DNA of 64,000 nucleotides from Branchinecta lynchi (taxonomy: Eukaryota > Arthropoda > Branchiopoda > Anostraca > Branchinectidae). Positions 21,560 through 31,699 of this stretch are shown here, one piece after another (positions within the stretch are counted from its first letter, which is position 1; every line of letters begins with the position of its first letter). The stretch spans positions 23,089,464-23,153,463 of the forward strand of contig JAKZAP010000007.1 of the NCBI GenBank assembly GCA_023053575.1, read 5' to 3'. A program made the translations under genes and the position numbers. The notes under the pieces were generated by a model that was not told the DNA's origin, did not search any database, and saw only the letters and a program-made list of their open reading frames with translations.

Positions 21560-22765
21560 ACCATAATGCCCACGATCACCCACGACTCAAAATGCCCTCG
21601 AGGCCACGACCCAATGCCACAGCTCAAAATGCCCACGGTCCAAAATGCCCACGGTTCGAAATGCCTACGACTCAAAATGCCCACGGTCCAAAATGCCCAC
21701 GGTTCGAAATGCCCACAACTCAAATGCCTACGACTCAAAATGCCCACAGTCCAAAATGCCCACTGTTCGAAATGCCCACAATTCAAATGCCTACGACTCA
21801 AAATGCCCACGGTCCAAAATGCCGACGGTTCGAAATGCCCACAATTCAAATGCCTACGACTCAAAATGCCCACGGTTCGAAATGCCCACAACTCAAATTT
21901 CTACGACTCAATTGCCCACGGTCCAAAATGCCCACGGTTCGAAATGCCCACAACTCAAATGCCTACGACTCAAAATGCCCTCGAGGCCACGACCCAATGC
22001 CACAGCTCAAAATGCCCACGGTCCAAAATGCCCACGGTTCGAAATGCCTACGACTCAAAATGCCCACGGTCCAAAATGCCCACGGTTCGAAATGCCCACA
22101 ACTCAAATGCCTACGACTCAAAATGCCCACAGTCCAAAATGCCCACTGTTCGAAATGCCCACAATTCAAATGCCTACGACTCAAAATGCCCACGGTCCAA
22201 AATGCCGACGGTTCGAAATGCCCACAATTCAAATGCCTACGACTCAAAATGCCCACGGTTCGAAATGCCCACAACTCAAATTTCTACGACTCAATTGCCC
22301 ACGGTCCAAAATGCCCACGGTTCGAAATGCCCACAACTCAAATGCCTACGACTCAAAATGCCCACGGTCCAAAATGCCCACGGTTCGAAATGCCCACAAC
22401 TCAAATGCCTACGACTCAAAATGCCCACGGTCCAAAATGCCCACGGCTCGAAATGCCCACAACTCAAATGCCTACGACTCAAAATGCCGACGGTCCAAAA
22501 TGCCCACGGTTCGAAATGCCCACAACTCAAATGCCTACGACTCAAAATGCACACGGTCGAAAATGCCCACGGTTCGAAATGCCCACAACTCAAATGCCTA
22601 CGACTCAAAATGCCCACGGTCCAAAATGCCCACGGTTCGAAATGCCCATAACCCAAATGCCTACGACTCAAAATGCACACGGTCCAAAATGCCTACGGTT
22701 CGAAATGCCCATAACTCAAATGCCTACGACTCAAAATGCACACGGTTCAGAATGTCCACGATTGA
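21560..22765. repeat. Minisatellite of 63-bp units with a 383-bp higher-order duplication
   Basis: The 63-bp unit is built from four related 15-16-bp words: AATGCCCACGGTCCAA, AATGCCCACGGTTCGA, AATGCCCACAACTCA and AATGCCTACGACTCAA. A block starting 'gccctcgaggccacgaccc' recurs 383 bp later (21593 and 21976) with almost no change, including its variant positions, showing recent segmental duplication within the array. Frames are open in all three plus-strand phases only because the unit lacks stop codons and its length is divisible by three. It lies in RTEL1 intron 2. Confidence 0.92.
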
Positions 22766-22864
22766 ATTGTTTGAGGTATTCGCTCAGTCCGTAAAACTGG
22801 AGCTAGTGATGACTGAGAAACGGAAGGAGCAGACCGAGCATCAGAATAAAGATACTCAATGATA

Positions 22865-22930
22865 ATGGCAAAGGGCCGAAATATACCAATAATAAAATTC
22901 CGCTGACTTATCCGTTTTGCACTATCAAAT
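22865..22930 (+). repeat. R3 fragment
   Basis: 'ggcaaagggccgaaatatacc' and 'ttccgctgacttatccgttttgcactatcaaata' in part match the 3' half of R3; the CTGACGA box is missing. Confidence 0.5.
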
Positions 22931-24000
22931 ATTGCGATAATCGTATGTTGAACTGGTAGCCTATACTCTCAATTACAATGAAATAAAATGAATCGCAAAC
23001 GGCGATATTAAAACTGTTATTTTCAATTAAGAACAATTCTTACCTTCATGGTGCAAGATTTGGATCACCTAGGTTCGCTTTGTGTTGAAACAATTTTATA
23101 TGACATTTCTTCCCAAATAATTCTGATTTTATCAACAATAAAATAATCCCTTTCAATATCTTTCCGTGGCAATCTCGCTTTGTAATCTCGTTGTCCGCTG
23201 TCCCAAGACATTCTGGCCTCCCTTGCCGACAACTGGAGCCATCGGCATTTTTAACCAGGACGATTTTAGCCTCCCTTTGAGCATTTAAAACTGTCTGCAT
23301 TTTGGGCCGTCGACATTTTTGGACGATCTCGATCTCGGGGTCTTCACCTCAACTGTATGCATTCTTGATCGTGGGTATTTTGAATCGTGGGCATTTTTCA
23401 GTACATGATTTTCTGTGATGACCCAAACATTTTCTAGGGACTTTGTTACCGTTACAGCTGGTCATCCGAATTTTTTTTTCTGTAACGTAATCATTGTTTA
23501 ACCTAGGTACTTGGAAAAATATGAAAGCAAACTGTATGATTGTTAGAAACAAACATTAATTCAATATTTGAAAACGTTTAGTGTTTTAAACAGAGATCTT
23601 TGTCTTTTTTACCTGTTTTTGACTTACAGAAGTTTAAGTTGAGTCTTTTGTACTGTAACGATGCGGGATGCCGTGATTCTATTTCCATCACAACAGTGCC
23701 TAAATATCTGAATTTAGAAAGATTTATCAGTGAATATGATATTTAACACATATCTTTCAACAGGTTTAACTATTTTAGACAGTGTGAGAATGTGAGATCG
23801 TGGTGATTTTGGGAGCCCCCCATTTTTACAATCAGAAAATTAGTTATGAGCTAGTGTGGCACGAGTTCCCCCGACTCCTGACGCTGGTAGTTTTGCGTAG
23901 CAACACTCGTTTAGCAACACTTTCGTTGGCAAATTCAAAATGTACCAGCAGTGAGAGCATTATCATAAGTTCTTAATTAAATCCATTATACTGATACTTG
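22931..24000. other. RTEL1 intron 2, mostly unrecognised
   Basis: Near 23360-23400 'cgtgggtattttgaatcgtggg' is the inverse of words from the 21.6-22.8 kb minisatellite. Otherwise nothing recognised. Confidence 0.4.
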
Positions 24001-24007
24001 TAATATT

Positions 24008-24089
24008 AGTGAACAAACTGGGTCGCAGCATTAATTACTAAGAAATTATGTAATATTAGTAATTAATGCTGCGACCGAGTTTGTTCACT
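24008..24089. repeat. 32-bp inverted repeat (hairpin)
   Basis: 'agtgaacaaact..gtcgcagcattaattact' (24008-24039) and its reverse complement (24058-24089) differ at one position and are separated by 18 bp. Confidence 0.85.
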
Positions 24090-24401
24090 GAGTTGTTTGT
24101 CAATCGTTTTTGTCAATCGACCTTGTGTCCCCGTCTTTACCCTCTATGTATATTGATTTTACAGAGCAGTATAAATTAAACCTTGAACCTTGAGTGGATC
24201 TTATCACCTATTCACTTTAATGGTAAGCCCAAAGCTCATGGGACTTCATTAAATGATTTGAGTTAGTATTTAAACTCCAATGTAATGTGTTTTATTCGTC
24301 AATCGTTTTGGTGTCTGTTCACCAGTACAGATGTCTGTAAATAAACTGTACATAGCTATCGAACCTGATCCTGTCTATATCCATATTATATGACAATACT
24401 A

Positions 24402-25048
24402 GTTGCGTTTTTGCAGATATCGGGATATTCGATGCCACGGAATATGGGTTGCGTTCCCCAAACTTAACAATTGTTAACAATCGTTAACTTACTTCGGGGC
24501 GGAGCTAACTACAGCTTTAACGATCATTAACTTTTCCCAGTTCTACAATTGTTAACTATTTTGTAACGATGCTCACCGACCATCGTTACAAAATGGTTAT
24601 AAGCTCCGGAACGGAAATTGTAGGTGGGCGGAGCTTAAATTTCGAAATCAGAAACGTGGAACGCAAAAAGCTAACAACTGTTAACAATTTGTTAACGATC
24701 GTTAAGACGCGGAACGCAACCATGGCTTTGCATTTCGTGTTTTTGCAGTTACCGTGGTAGGCCATATGATACTACGACTTATGCGAATTTGCGCTTCTGT
24801 AAGTCAACCCGAAAGAAACACTAATATCCCTCGCATCACAAGTGCCTAACTCATTCCCACCAATTTAAAAAAAAAAATCCGGTGAGATAAAGTTTTCAGA
24901 TACCACGATCAGTCACCACGATAACTGGCTGGATACCACGGTAACTGCAAAAACACCTTTTGACCCTGGTAGTAACAGATACCACGGTAACTGCGGAAAC
25001 GACTTTAGACCGTGATATCAGATACCATGATATCTGCAAAAACGCAAC
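24402..25048. mobile_element. R5 MITE beside the RTEL1 exon 2 donor
   Basis: The ends GTTGCGTTTTTGCAGATAT and ATATCTGCAAAAACGCAAC are exact inverses and are flanked by TA (24400-24401 and 25049-25050). The right half has tandem 'gataccacggtaactgcaaaaacg' units, also seen in copies at 45.7 and 58.1 kb. The element ends 21 bp from the exon 2 border. A second MITE is nested in it. Confidence 0.85.
24447..24721. mobile_element. MITE nested inside the R5 copy
   Basis: Ends GGTTGCGTTCC and GGAACGCAACC are exact inverses. The next bases, rich in GTTAAC words, continue as an imperfect inverted repeat. It is flanked by ATG on both sides (24444-24446 and 24722-24724), a 3-bp duplication as in PIF/Harbinger elements. 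Class is tentative. Confidence 0.65.
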
Positions 25049-25069
25049 TATTGGCGTAGGGTGACCTAC

Positions 25070-25283
25070 TGTTCCCTGGTGATGCATCACCCCATGCTGC
25101 TGCTCCTCCTCCGACATCTAGCTGATTGGAAACAGATTTGGCAAAACCAGATGAATTCTCACGATTGATGAGAGAGAGTGACTGAATCTGTGCCTTCTTC
25201 ACACTTAGCCAGGCAAGGGCTGAACATAATAAGCTAAGAGTTTTGCCTGTACCAGTTGGAGATTCAAGAAGGCCATTTTCTCC
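25070..25283 (-). CDS. RTEL1: RTEL1 exon 2, Walker A exon
   Basis: The exon encodes residues 35-105 and the first base of codon 106. It begins [28 protein letters not shown] (42-49) is the ATP-binding Walker A motif in the form used by RTEL1. SALAWL follows, then a less conserved stretch rich in S, A and G that matches the variable insert before motif Ia in the family. The acceptor ends TTTTAG and the donor reads ACA|GTAGGT. The single A left over joins GT from exon 3 to give a serine codon followed by IPKIIYASRTH, as expected. An R5 MITE lies in the intron 20 bp beyond the exon border. Confidence 0.9.
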
Positions 25284-25650
25284 CTAAAATGAATGAAACT
25301 GTTAAAGCTTAACCGAAAAGGGCTAAGATGGGACAATCTAGTTAACCATCACTTATTCACTTTAAGAGGCATGAAGACCCGACGAAAATGCGCTACTTCG
25401 TTGCTCCGCTATTCACGATTCATCAGTTTTCATATAGTGGAATTTCCCTGTCGGATTTGTGGTACCTCTATGCGCTTGTACCTGTGTGTTATGCTTGACG
25501 AAACGATTTACGAAAAATAGGTGTTCACGCTTTTCAGCTATCTTCCGCAAGCTGATAACTGGTCACTGAAAAGCTGAGAGGGTCAAATTTTCCTCGAGAA
25601 GCGCTGACGTCTTCCTCGGAAGCGCTGCAGTGCAAAAACGGATGTAGAAA
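25284..25650. other. RTEL1 intron 1, nothing recognised
   Basis: Unique-looking sequence between exon 2 and a retrotransposon remnant. Confidence 0.35.
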
Positions 25651-25659
25651 GAATCAGTC

Positions 25660-28020
25660 CGGAATCGGCCGAGAAGTGGACCTGCAGCATGCAACAAAAC
25701 AGAGGCTCAGATCATCTGCCAATAAAGAACTGCTTCCCTTATCCACTGAGGTCACTTACAAACCCTCAACAGAGTTATCCAAGTAAATGGCATATTATCA
25801 CAGAGCGGCACAAAACCGACCTACCTGTCTTTCAGTGTATCAGTGATAATATTTTGAACAAGGTGAAAGTGCCGTTTCAGCTGTTGTCCCAAAATTCCAG
25901 TCTGAGTGATCACGATAGAGTTTGAGTAGGGATAATGATAGAAACAATAGAGACTGACGCTATAATCCCTTGATTTCCCAATAATGTGAGGAGTAGGTGT
26001 CTGGCAATCATATTCGGCATCACCTTAGCGAACGCTAAGGTGAAACTAAATGTATATTACGCTGAAATAGTGCACGCCCTCCGCACTGCTGAAAAGAGTG
26101 CTGTCCAACTCGTAAGATCTGGGCCGGTAGTGAGAAGTCTGGTTGGTCTAAAAAACCCGGATTAGCTGATTCGTGCAATCGTTCTAAGTTTTGGTTTACA
26201 CTATGGAAGGAATGTGGCAAACAGCGAACTGGTGTTGTTAACAGCGTCCAACTCTATACAAAGCGTCATTTTCGTAAAGTACTAAAACAGCCTGATGCAG
26301 GCTGTAACAGTTTAAAGGTGTCAAAACTGGCCTCTGGTGATCCCAATTTCGTCTGGAAAACATTGAGAAAGGCAAAAAATAAAGTTAGTCATTCTACTGA
26401 GATCACTCAGGACGAATTGTTTAATCATTTTAAAAACGAGTTTAGCCCACCCGACCAATTGCTTCAGAGCAAATATGAGAATGTGCTGGACTAGTGCCTT
26501 AATGATTCGAAAGAGGAAATGAATTTTGTTTTATCTATGTCGATGGTTTCTGCTTGTATTTCAAAACTGAAAATGAAATTATCAAGAGGAATTGATCAGA
26601 TTTGTGGAATTCACCTTGAGTTGGGTTCTCCTCTCCTTAAAGAGCATCTGACATTGCTATTCCAGATGATGTTTTCTTCAGGTCTTGTTCCCGATATGTT
26701 TTGTTCGGGCATTGTTACCCCTATCCTAAAGAAAGGGAAGCCTGCGGATTGTTGTACTTCTTACAGGCCAATTACGGTTGCTCCTGTATTGTGTAAAATA
26801 TTTGAGTTGTTGATTGCAGATGAAATTAATAGTGAGTGTTACACCCCCCCCCCCCCCCCTCCCAAACGAGTTTGGGTTCAAGAAAGGGATAGGTCGCGAA
26901 CATGCACATTATCTAATTGCAAATTTAACGTCGAGTGCTAATGAAAATAGTGACACTCTTGTTTTTGCGGGCCTTGACGTAACGAGAGCATTCGACTCGG
27001 GAATTCATGCACAAATCATGTCAAGTGCTTATCACAGAGGAGTTAATTTTTTTGACTATACATGCAATGCGTTCTATGTACAGAAAATTAAACGTGCAAG
27101 TTAAAGTTCAAAGGGGGGATCTACAATTGTTACTCCACCTATCCCAGTTCGAAAATGTATACGACAAGGAGCTATTACGTCGCCTCCTCTTTTCAATAAC
27201 AGTGTTTCGGATGCACAAGAAAAAGCGATTATGACTTGTATTTTCCTAGTTCATTCCCTGTTAAATATTAGTCACACAGTGACTACAGATGAATCAAATT
27301 TTCGGATACTTGATGTGGAATGCAGAAAAATAGGTCTATCATTTAACCAGTCTAAGACTGAAGTTATGATTTTTAATCGCCATCTTTCTGATGTGGTAGA
27401 AGTGGATATTGGTGGCCAGGCCGTGCAACCCAAGGAGTCTCTGACGTACTTGGGTCTACCTCTGGGAACCAGTATCAGTGCCACCCGTTCGCTTCTAAAA
27501 ACATTTCTTTCTGATAGAGTTCGTAAAGCATATGGAATCCTTGTTTCTATGAAATTGAAATATATATTTATTCTTGCTAAAATGTATAATTCATGTATAA
27601 TTCATGTACACGTTATTACTTTGGCTCCTTTTTGGAAGCTGTTTTCATGCTCAAATATGAAAGACATTCGCAAATCTTTTTAAAATATGTAAAAGATATC
27701 TGCTGAGGGTTCCACCTTGGACAAGTAATAGCAGATTGTCTTCAAAGTACGGCGTAGCAAGACCTCTTTCTGTTATTCGGGAAAGGCGAGAGCGCTTTAA
27801 GCGCAGCCTTAATGCAGCTCAGCAGATGCTTTACTCAGTGTAAATTCTGTCAGTGTGTGTGATTTTCTTTCTAATCTGCGTGTGTTTTTTCCATAATTTC
27901 TGTTGACAGTAATGTTCTTTTCTTTCATTTCTTTCTTTCTTGATTTGTTCTTCTTCCTCATTTAATTACTCCGTCTTTTTGTACGTATGTGCACCATGAT
28001 GGGAAATAAATCTATTACTA
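25660..28020 (+). mobile_element. Non-LTR retrotransposon remnant 1
   Basis: Decayed frames carry, in order, an endonuclease end (GSDHLPI, about 25700), an upstream linker with KTLRKAKNK (about 26360), reverse transcriptase words (RGIDQICGIHLELG, GIVTPILKKGKPADC, SYRPITVAPVLCKIFE; 26585-26815), a second block with GLDVTRAFDSGIH (about 26970) and a later piece with LSFNQSKTEVMIFN and LTYLGLPLG (27330-27470). The catalytic YxDD block is missing. It is broken by frameshifts and a C run near 26840. The 3' end is a short 'ggaaataaatctattactattatt' tail. It lies in RTEL1 intron 1 in the opposite orientation to the gene. Confidence 0.85.
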
Positions 28021-28559
28021 TTATTTCTACGAGGAGATTTGATCGAAACTTTTAAAGTTTGCCATAGTTATTATGATAACATAAGAACTGACGATGTCTT
28101 CACTTTCAATCACAACGGTTTCAGAGGACACAACTTAAACTGACTGGTAAGAAATTCCGAAAAGAAACTGGAAAATGGAGCACCTGGCTGAAATTCAATT
28201 TAGTCTGTAAAGTGTCACGAGAAATTTATAGAGGTGAAAGCCTTATTATTGCAATTATATTATATTATTATTATCATTGAATGATTAACAAATATTATTT
28301 CAATAGCCTAAAGCAAAAGATTATGGTTTTTAAATATCAACAATGTGGATACTTTAAAGACTTACAGGATACCAGGCTATTTGGGCCACCATATATTTGT
28401 GTCCACCTTAGTCAACTTGTGTAACAGAAAGAGTAAACTTGTGTAACAGAACATCATAATACATCCATCCTGACGAAATTAATTGATAAGTGTCAACCAC
28501 TAATCTCTATTCTTTATTTAAAGAATTGCAGGGCATAAAACAAATTCGAAAAGAATCAA

Positions 28560-29700
28560 ACACATGAGACAAAAAAATTATAGCAAAAATAGTAACACTC
28601 AAGATATTTACATTGAAAGCGGTGTTATCCAGGGATGCACCCTTGGACCCACGCTGTTCCTACTCAATATAAACTCGGCCACCACAGGGCTAAGCAGCTC
28701 CCACAAAATCTATGCAGATGACACAAAGTTCTACCATACATACAACAGCCAAGACGATGTAGACGCTCTTCAAGGACATACAAACCTTTTCACTACAAAC
28801 CTTTCAAATCTCGGCCTCAAACTCAACATTATGAAGTGCAAAGTAATGCGCACTGGAAGACCAAAAAATAGCCTCCACCCTCATCTAACAATTCGAGACA
28901 AGCTGGGCAAAACACACACTATACCAGTTGAAGACAAGGAAAAAGACCTGGGGATCATGATTGACGATGAACTCAAATTTCACCTCCAAACCAATGCAGC
29001 AGTCAACAAATTCAATGGGGTACTGTCCCTGATCCACCGATACTTCAAGTACTTCAGTAGGACGACCCTCACCCAGCTGTACAAAAGTATTGTCACGGCG
29101 ATCATCGAATACTGCAACATCGCCTGGGAGCCATCCTACAGCGGGGACTGCACAGCCATAGAGAAGGTTCAGAGCAGAGCATCCAGAATGATGCCAGGCT
29201 AAAAGGGAAACCATATGAAGACCGCCTGAAAACCCTTGAGTTGCCAAGTTTATCCTACAGACGTAAGTGGGGAGACGGCATTCAGATTTTCAAAATAAAA
29301 TCCAAAATAGAAAATCTGCCGTTTGAAAAGTTCTTCAGGAAAGAAGCCACAAGCCGAACCAGAGGCCACTCAGAAAAAGTATACAAGCCAGAATCCAGAA
29401 AAAGAGCTATGGCAAATTTTGTCTCAATGCGAGCAGTCAACACTTGGAATAACGTGCCTGAACATGCCATCCAAGCCCCAAATATAAATGGCTTCAAAAA
29501 CAGAGTTGACAAGTTCTGGGAAGAAAACAACAACAAATTCAACACATTGGCTCACATTGGCTGAATGGTCGAAATAGCTACAACATCAACCAGCTAGAAA
29601 TTCATCAAACAAAAAGAGGGCATCGAGCAGGCAGGCCAACTTCTCGATGCAGCCGGGTGGTACTGAACAACTTTAAGTAACTTTAAGAAAGTAAGTAAGC
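28560..29700 (+). mobile_element. Non-LTR retrotransposon remnant 2 (CR1/L2-like), 3' half
   Basis: The frame 28564-29202 holds GVIQGCTLGPTLFLLNI, the catalytic block YADDTKF, LGIMIDDELKFH and YKSIVTAIIEYCNIAWEP. After one frameshift at about 29200 it continues 29205-29564 with LELPSLSYRRKWGDGIQIFK and ends in NTWNNVPEHA. The order is that of CR1- and L2-type reverse transcriptases. The 5' half is missing and the 3' end has 'actttaag' and 'aagtaagtaag' repeats. Only one frameshift suggests it is younger than remnant 1. Confidence 0.88.
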
Positions 29701-29954
29701 ATACCTCTACTGAAGTAGGACAGAGTCCACTCGGTGCTCTGAACTTGAATAGGTCAAATTACTTGCTAGTAGCAATGCTCCTATATTTAGGCTATGAAAG
29801 AATACCTCAATATACATAAAAGTTTAATTGGCACTGACAGTAAGCCTACGGCCTTAGTAATAATTTAAAGTAGCCTAAACATGATCACTAAAATTAACAT
29901 TGCCTGGCATAGGCTTTACCCACTAACATACTAAATTACTAATAAGCTACTCAC

Positions 29955-30056
29955 CTTTTGAAGGCATTCTATAACTTTGCCCATAAAGGCGAACTGGATG
30001 GCATAAGGCGGGAAAGGAAAGTCGACATTAATGCCATTGACTTGGACATCGCACAT
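29955..30056 (-). CDS. RTEL1: RTEL1 exon 1, start of coding sequence
   Basis: The 34 codons read [18 protein letters not shown] and end ECLQK before the donor AAG|GTGAGT. RTEL1 proteins begin with the same pattern: a short lead, NGxxVxFPFxPY, then a stretch ending in ECLQ that runs straight into the [12 protein letters not shown] exon. FPFxPY forms the Q-motif region that contacts the adenine base. The phase 0 border agrees with exon 2. An upstream ATG in another frame opens a 14-codon reading frame that stops 2 bases before this start and may dampen translation. Confidence 0.87.
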
Positions 30057-30207
30057 TCTATAGCTTTGAATTTTCCGCGCAGACCCCGTTGGCGCGAACC
30101 ATGCTACGAAACTCGGTCTCCGATCCGATCGTTTTTCCCGATTTGTCAGCTGGTAAACTTTCAGTCATGCTCTCGGAGTAAATAATAAAATTCCAGTGTG
30201 TACTCTG
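30057..30207. promoter_or_regulatory. RTEL1 side of the split RTEL1/JMJD6 intergenic region
   Basis: These 151 bp lie between the RTEL1 start codon and a transposon. Together with 35946-36199 they form the original spacer of about 400 bp between two divergent genes. A GATCGGATCGGAGACCGAG-like GC-richer patch lies near 30115. No TATA box is clear. The promoter role is inferred from position. Confidence 0.5.
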
Positions 30208-30269
30208 CAGGGGGCAGCAGAGACTAAAATTTCCGACATTAACCCCCCGTGGGGTGGTCCCTTTTTCAG

Positions 30270-30430
30270 AAAATGTCCAAATTTAAATTGGGTGGTCTTT
30301 TGCCAGAATCAAAAGGTTCCAAATTTAAATTGGGTGGTCTTTTTGCCAGAATCAAAAGGTCCAAATTTAAATTGGGTGGTCTTTTGCCAGAATCAAAAGG
30401 TCCAAGTTTCAATTGGGTGGTCTTTTATCA
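30270..30430. repeat. Subterminal tandem repeat of the 5.73-kb element
   Basis: Four units of about 45-50 bp, each with 'aatttaaattgggtggtctttt' in part and 'ccagaatcaaaaggt'. Confidence 0.85.
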
Positions 30431-30624
30431 GAATGTAAGGGTATAAGCTTAAATTAAACAACATTTTAGCCAATATGGCCTAATCTCAGTGATATTTCAA
30501 CCAAAGGAGCTTAATTAAAGTGGTATTTTAGCCAAGATATACCAAAAGGTTCCCCAAATGGACAGAAAACCTTCTCAATGGGGAATTGGGTAAGCTAGAT
30601 ACCAATGTACGGTAGACAGTTTTA

Positions 30625-31630
30625 GGATCCCAAAACGCTAAGTGGAGGGATACCTATGACATCGCAAAAGTTGTCCGTCTGTCCGTCTTTTAGCACGATA
30701 AGTCTCGAAGGGGTTGAGATATGATCAAACTTGGCATCAGGACTCTTTAGGTCAAAGTGCAGGTCAAGTTCGACGATGGGCTATGTAGCCCAATATTTAG
30801 GGGTGGGGGAGGGGTTTGAAATTAAGGAGGAGCAAATACTTTTTAAAAGCTAATGAAATAGTCGAATTAGGGGTAAGGAAACATTTCTCGGAGATTTCTC
30901 GCCGGACAAATAGTTCACCCGGAATTCCGGCGATAATCGGAAAATTTGTGAAAAGTAAAAGTTTAATCTGAAGTTGATTAGAGGTTCATTTTAGGGGCAA
31001 GGAGACGTGCTGAGCCCGGATATGAAAATTATTTCTAGCCATACAATTAGTTCGGCCGGAATCCGGCCAAAACCGGAGACTTTTTTTAAATAAAAAGTCT
31101 TCTTTAAATTTGATAAGATGTTCGATTTGCGGGTAAGAATACATGCTGAATTCGTATATGACAATCATTTTCTCACCGGACATATAGATCTCTCGGAATC
31201 CGGCTGAAACCGGAAAATTCGTTAAAAGTAGAAGTTTAATCTGAAGATTAAACGAAAAGATCAGAGGTTCGATGTAGGGGCAAGGAGACATACTGAATTC
31301 GTTTTTGAGCTTTAATTTTTTGCCAGAAAAGCAGTTTGTCCGGGATCCGGCCGAACCAAAAATTGCCCAGTAAGGATGGAAGGATATACGACGGACTGTA
31401 GGCTATAGAGTAAACCATATGCTGAATCCGTATCTGAATATTTGACAGACGCAAAATGGATATCTGAAAACATCTGAACTTGGTGAAATTCATCTGGCGT
31501 ATCCGTTTTGCACTGTCAAATACAAACTTGGTCTTTAATTGGCCTTAATCTGTTCCTAATTTTAAAAGTAAAAATGTTTAACAAGTCCGTTCAAGACTTG
31601 TCTGGAGCGAATATTAAAATTTTGGGATCC
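30625..31630 (+). repeat. R1 dispersed repeat nested in the 5.73-kb element
   Basis: Begins GGATCCCAAAACGC then 'gtggagggatacctatgaca' and a GTCCGTCTGTCCGTC tract, has several monomers with '(g)gaatccggc.aaaaccgga', and ends 'ttttgggatcccatcgaaac'. Both ends carry GGATCC. Confidence 0.8.
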
Positions 31631-31699
31631 CATCGAAACCTTTGGTCTTGTTTCCTAATGATTCTGCCTTTTGAATATACACCATCCAGCATCCATCCA

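Noticed and set aside
21560..22765. CRISPR array
   Set aside because: The units are directly tandem with no unique spacers, and the DNA is eukaryotic with spliced genes.
21542..22862. Three overlapping plus-strand frames of 369-405 codons (and shorter minus-strand ones) as genes
   Set aside because: They are the same minisatellite read in all phases; the 63-bp unit simply lacks stops. No start context, domain or flanking coding sequence.
26519..27683. Host gene encoding reverse transcriptase-like protein
   Set aside because: The frames are broken by shifts and stops and end in a simple-sequence tail; this is a dead non-LTR retrotransposon.
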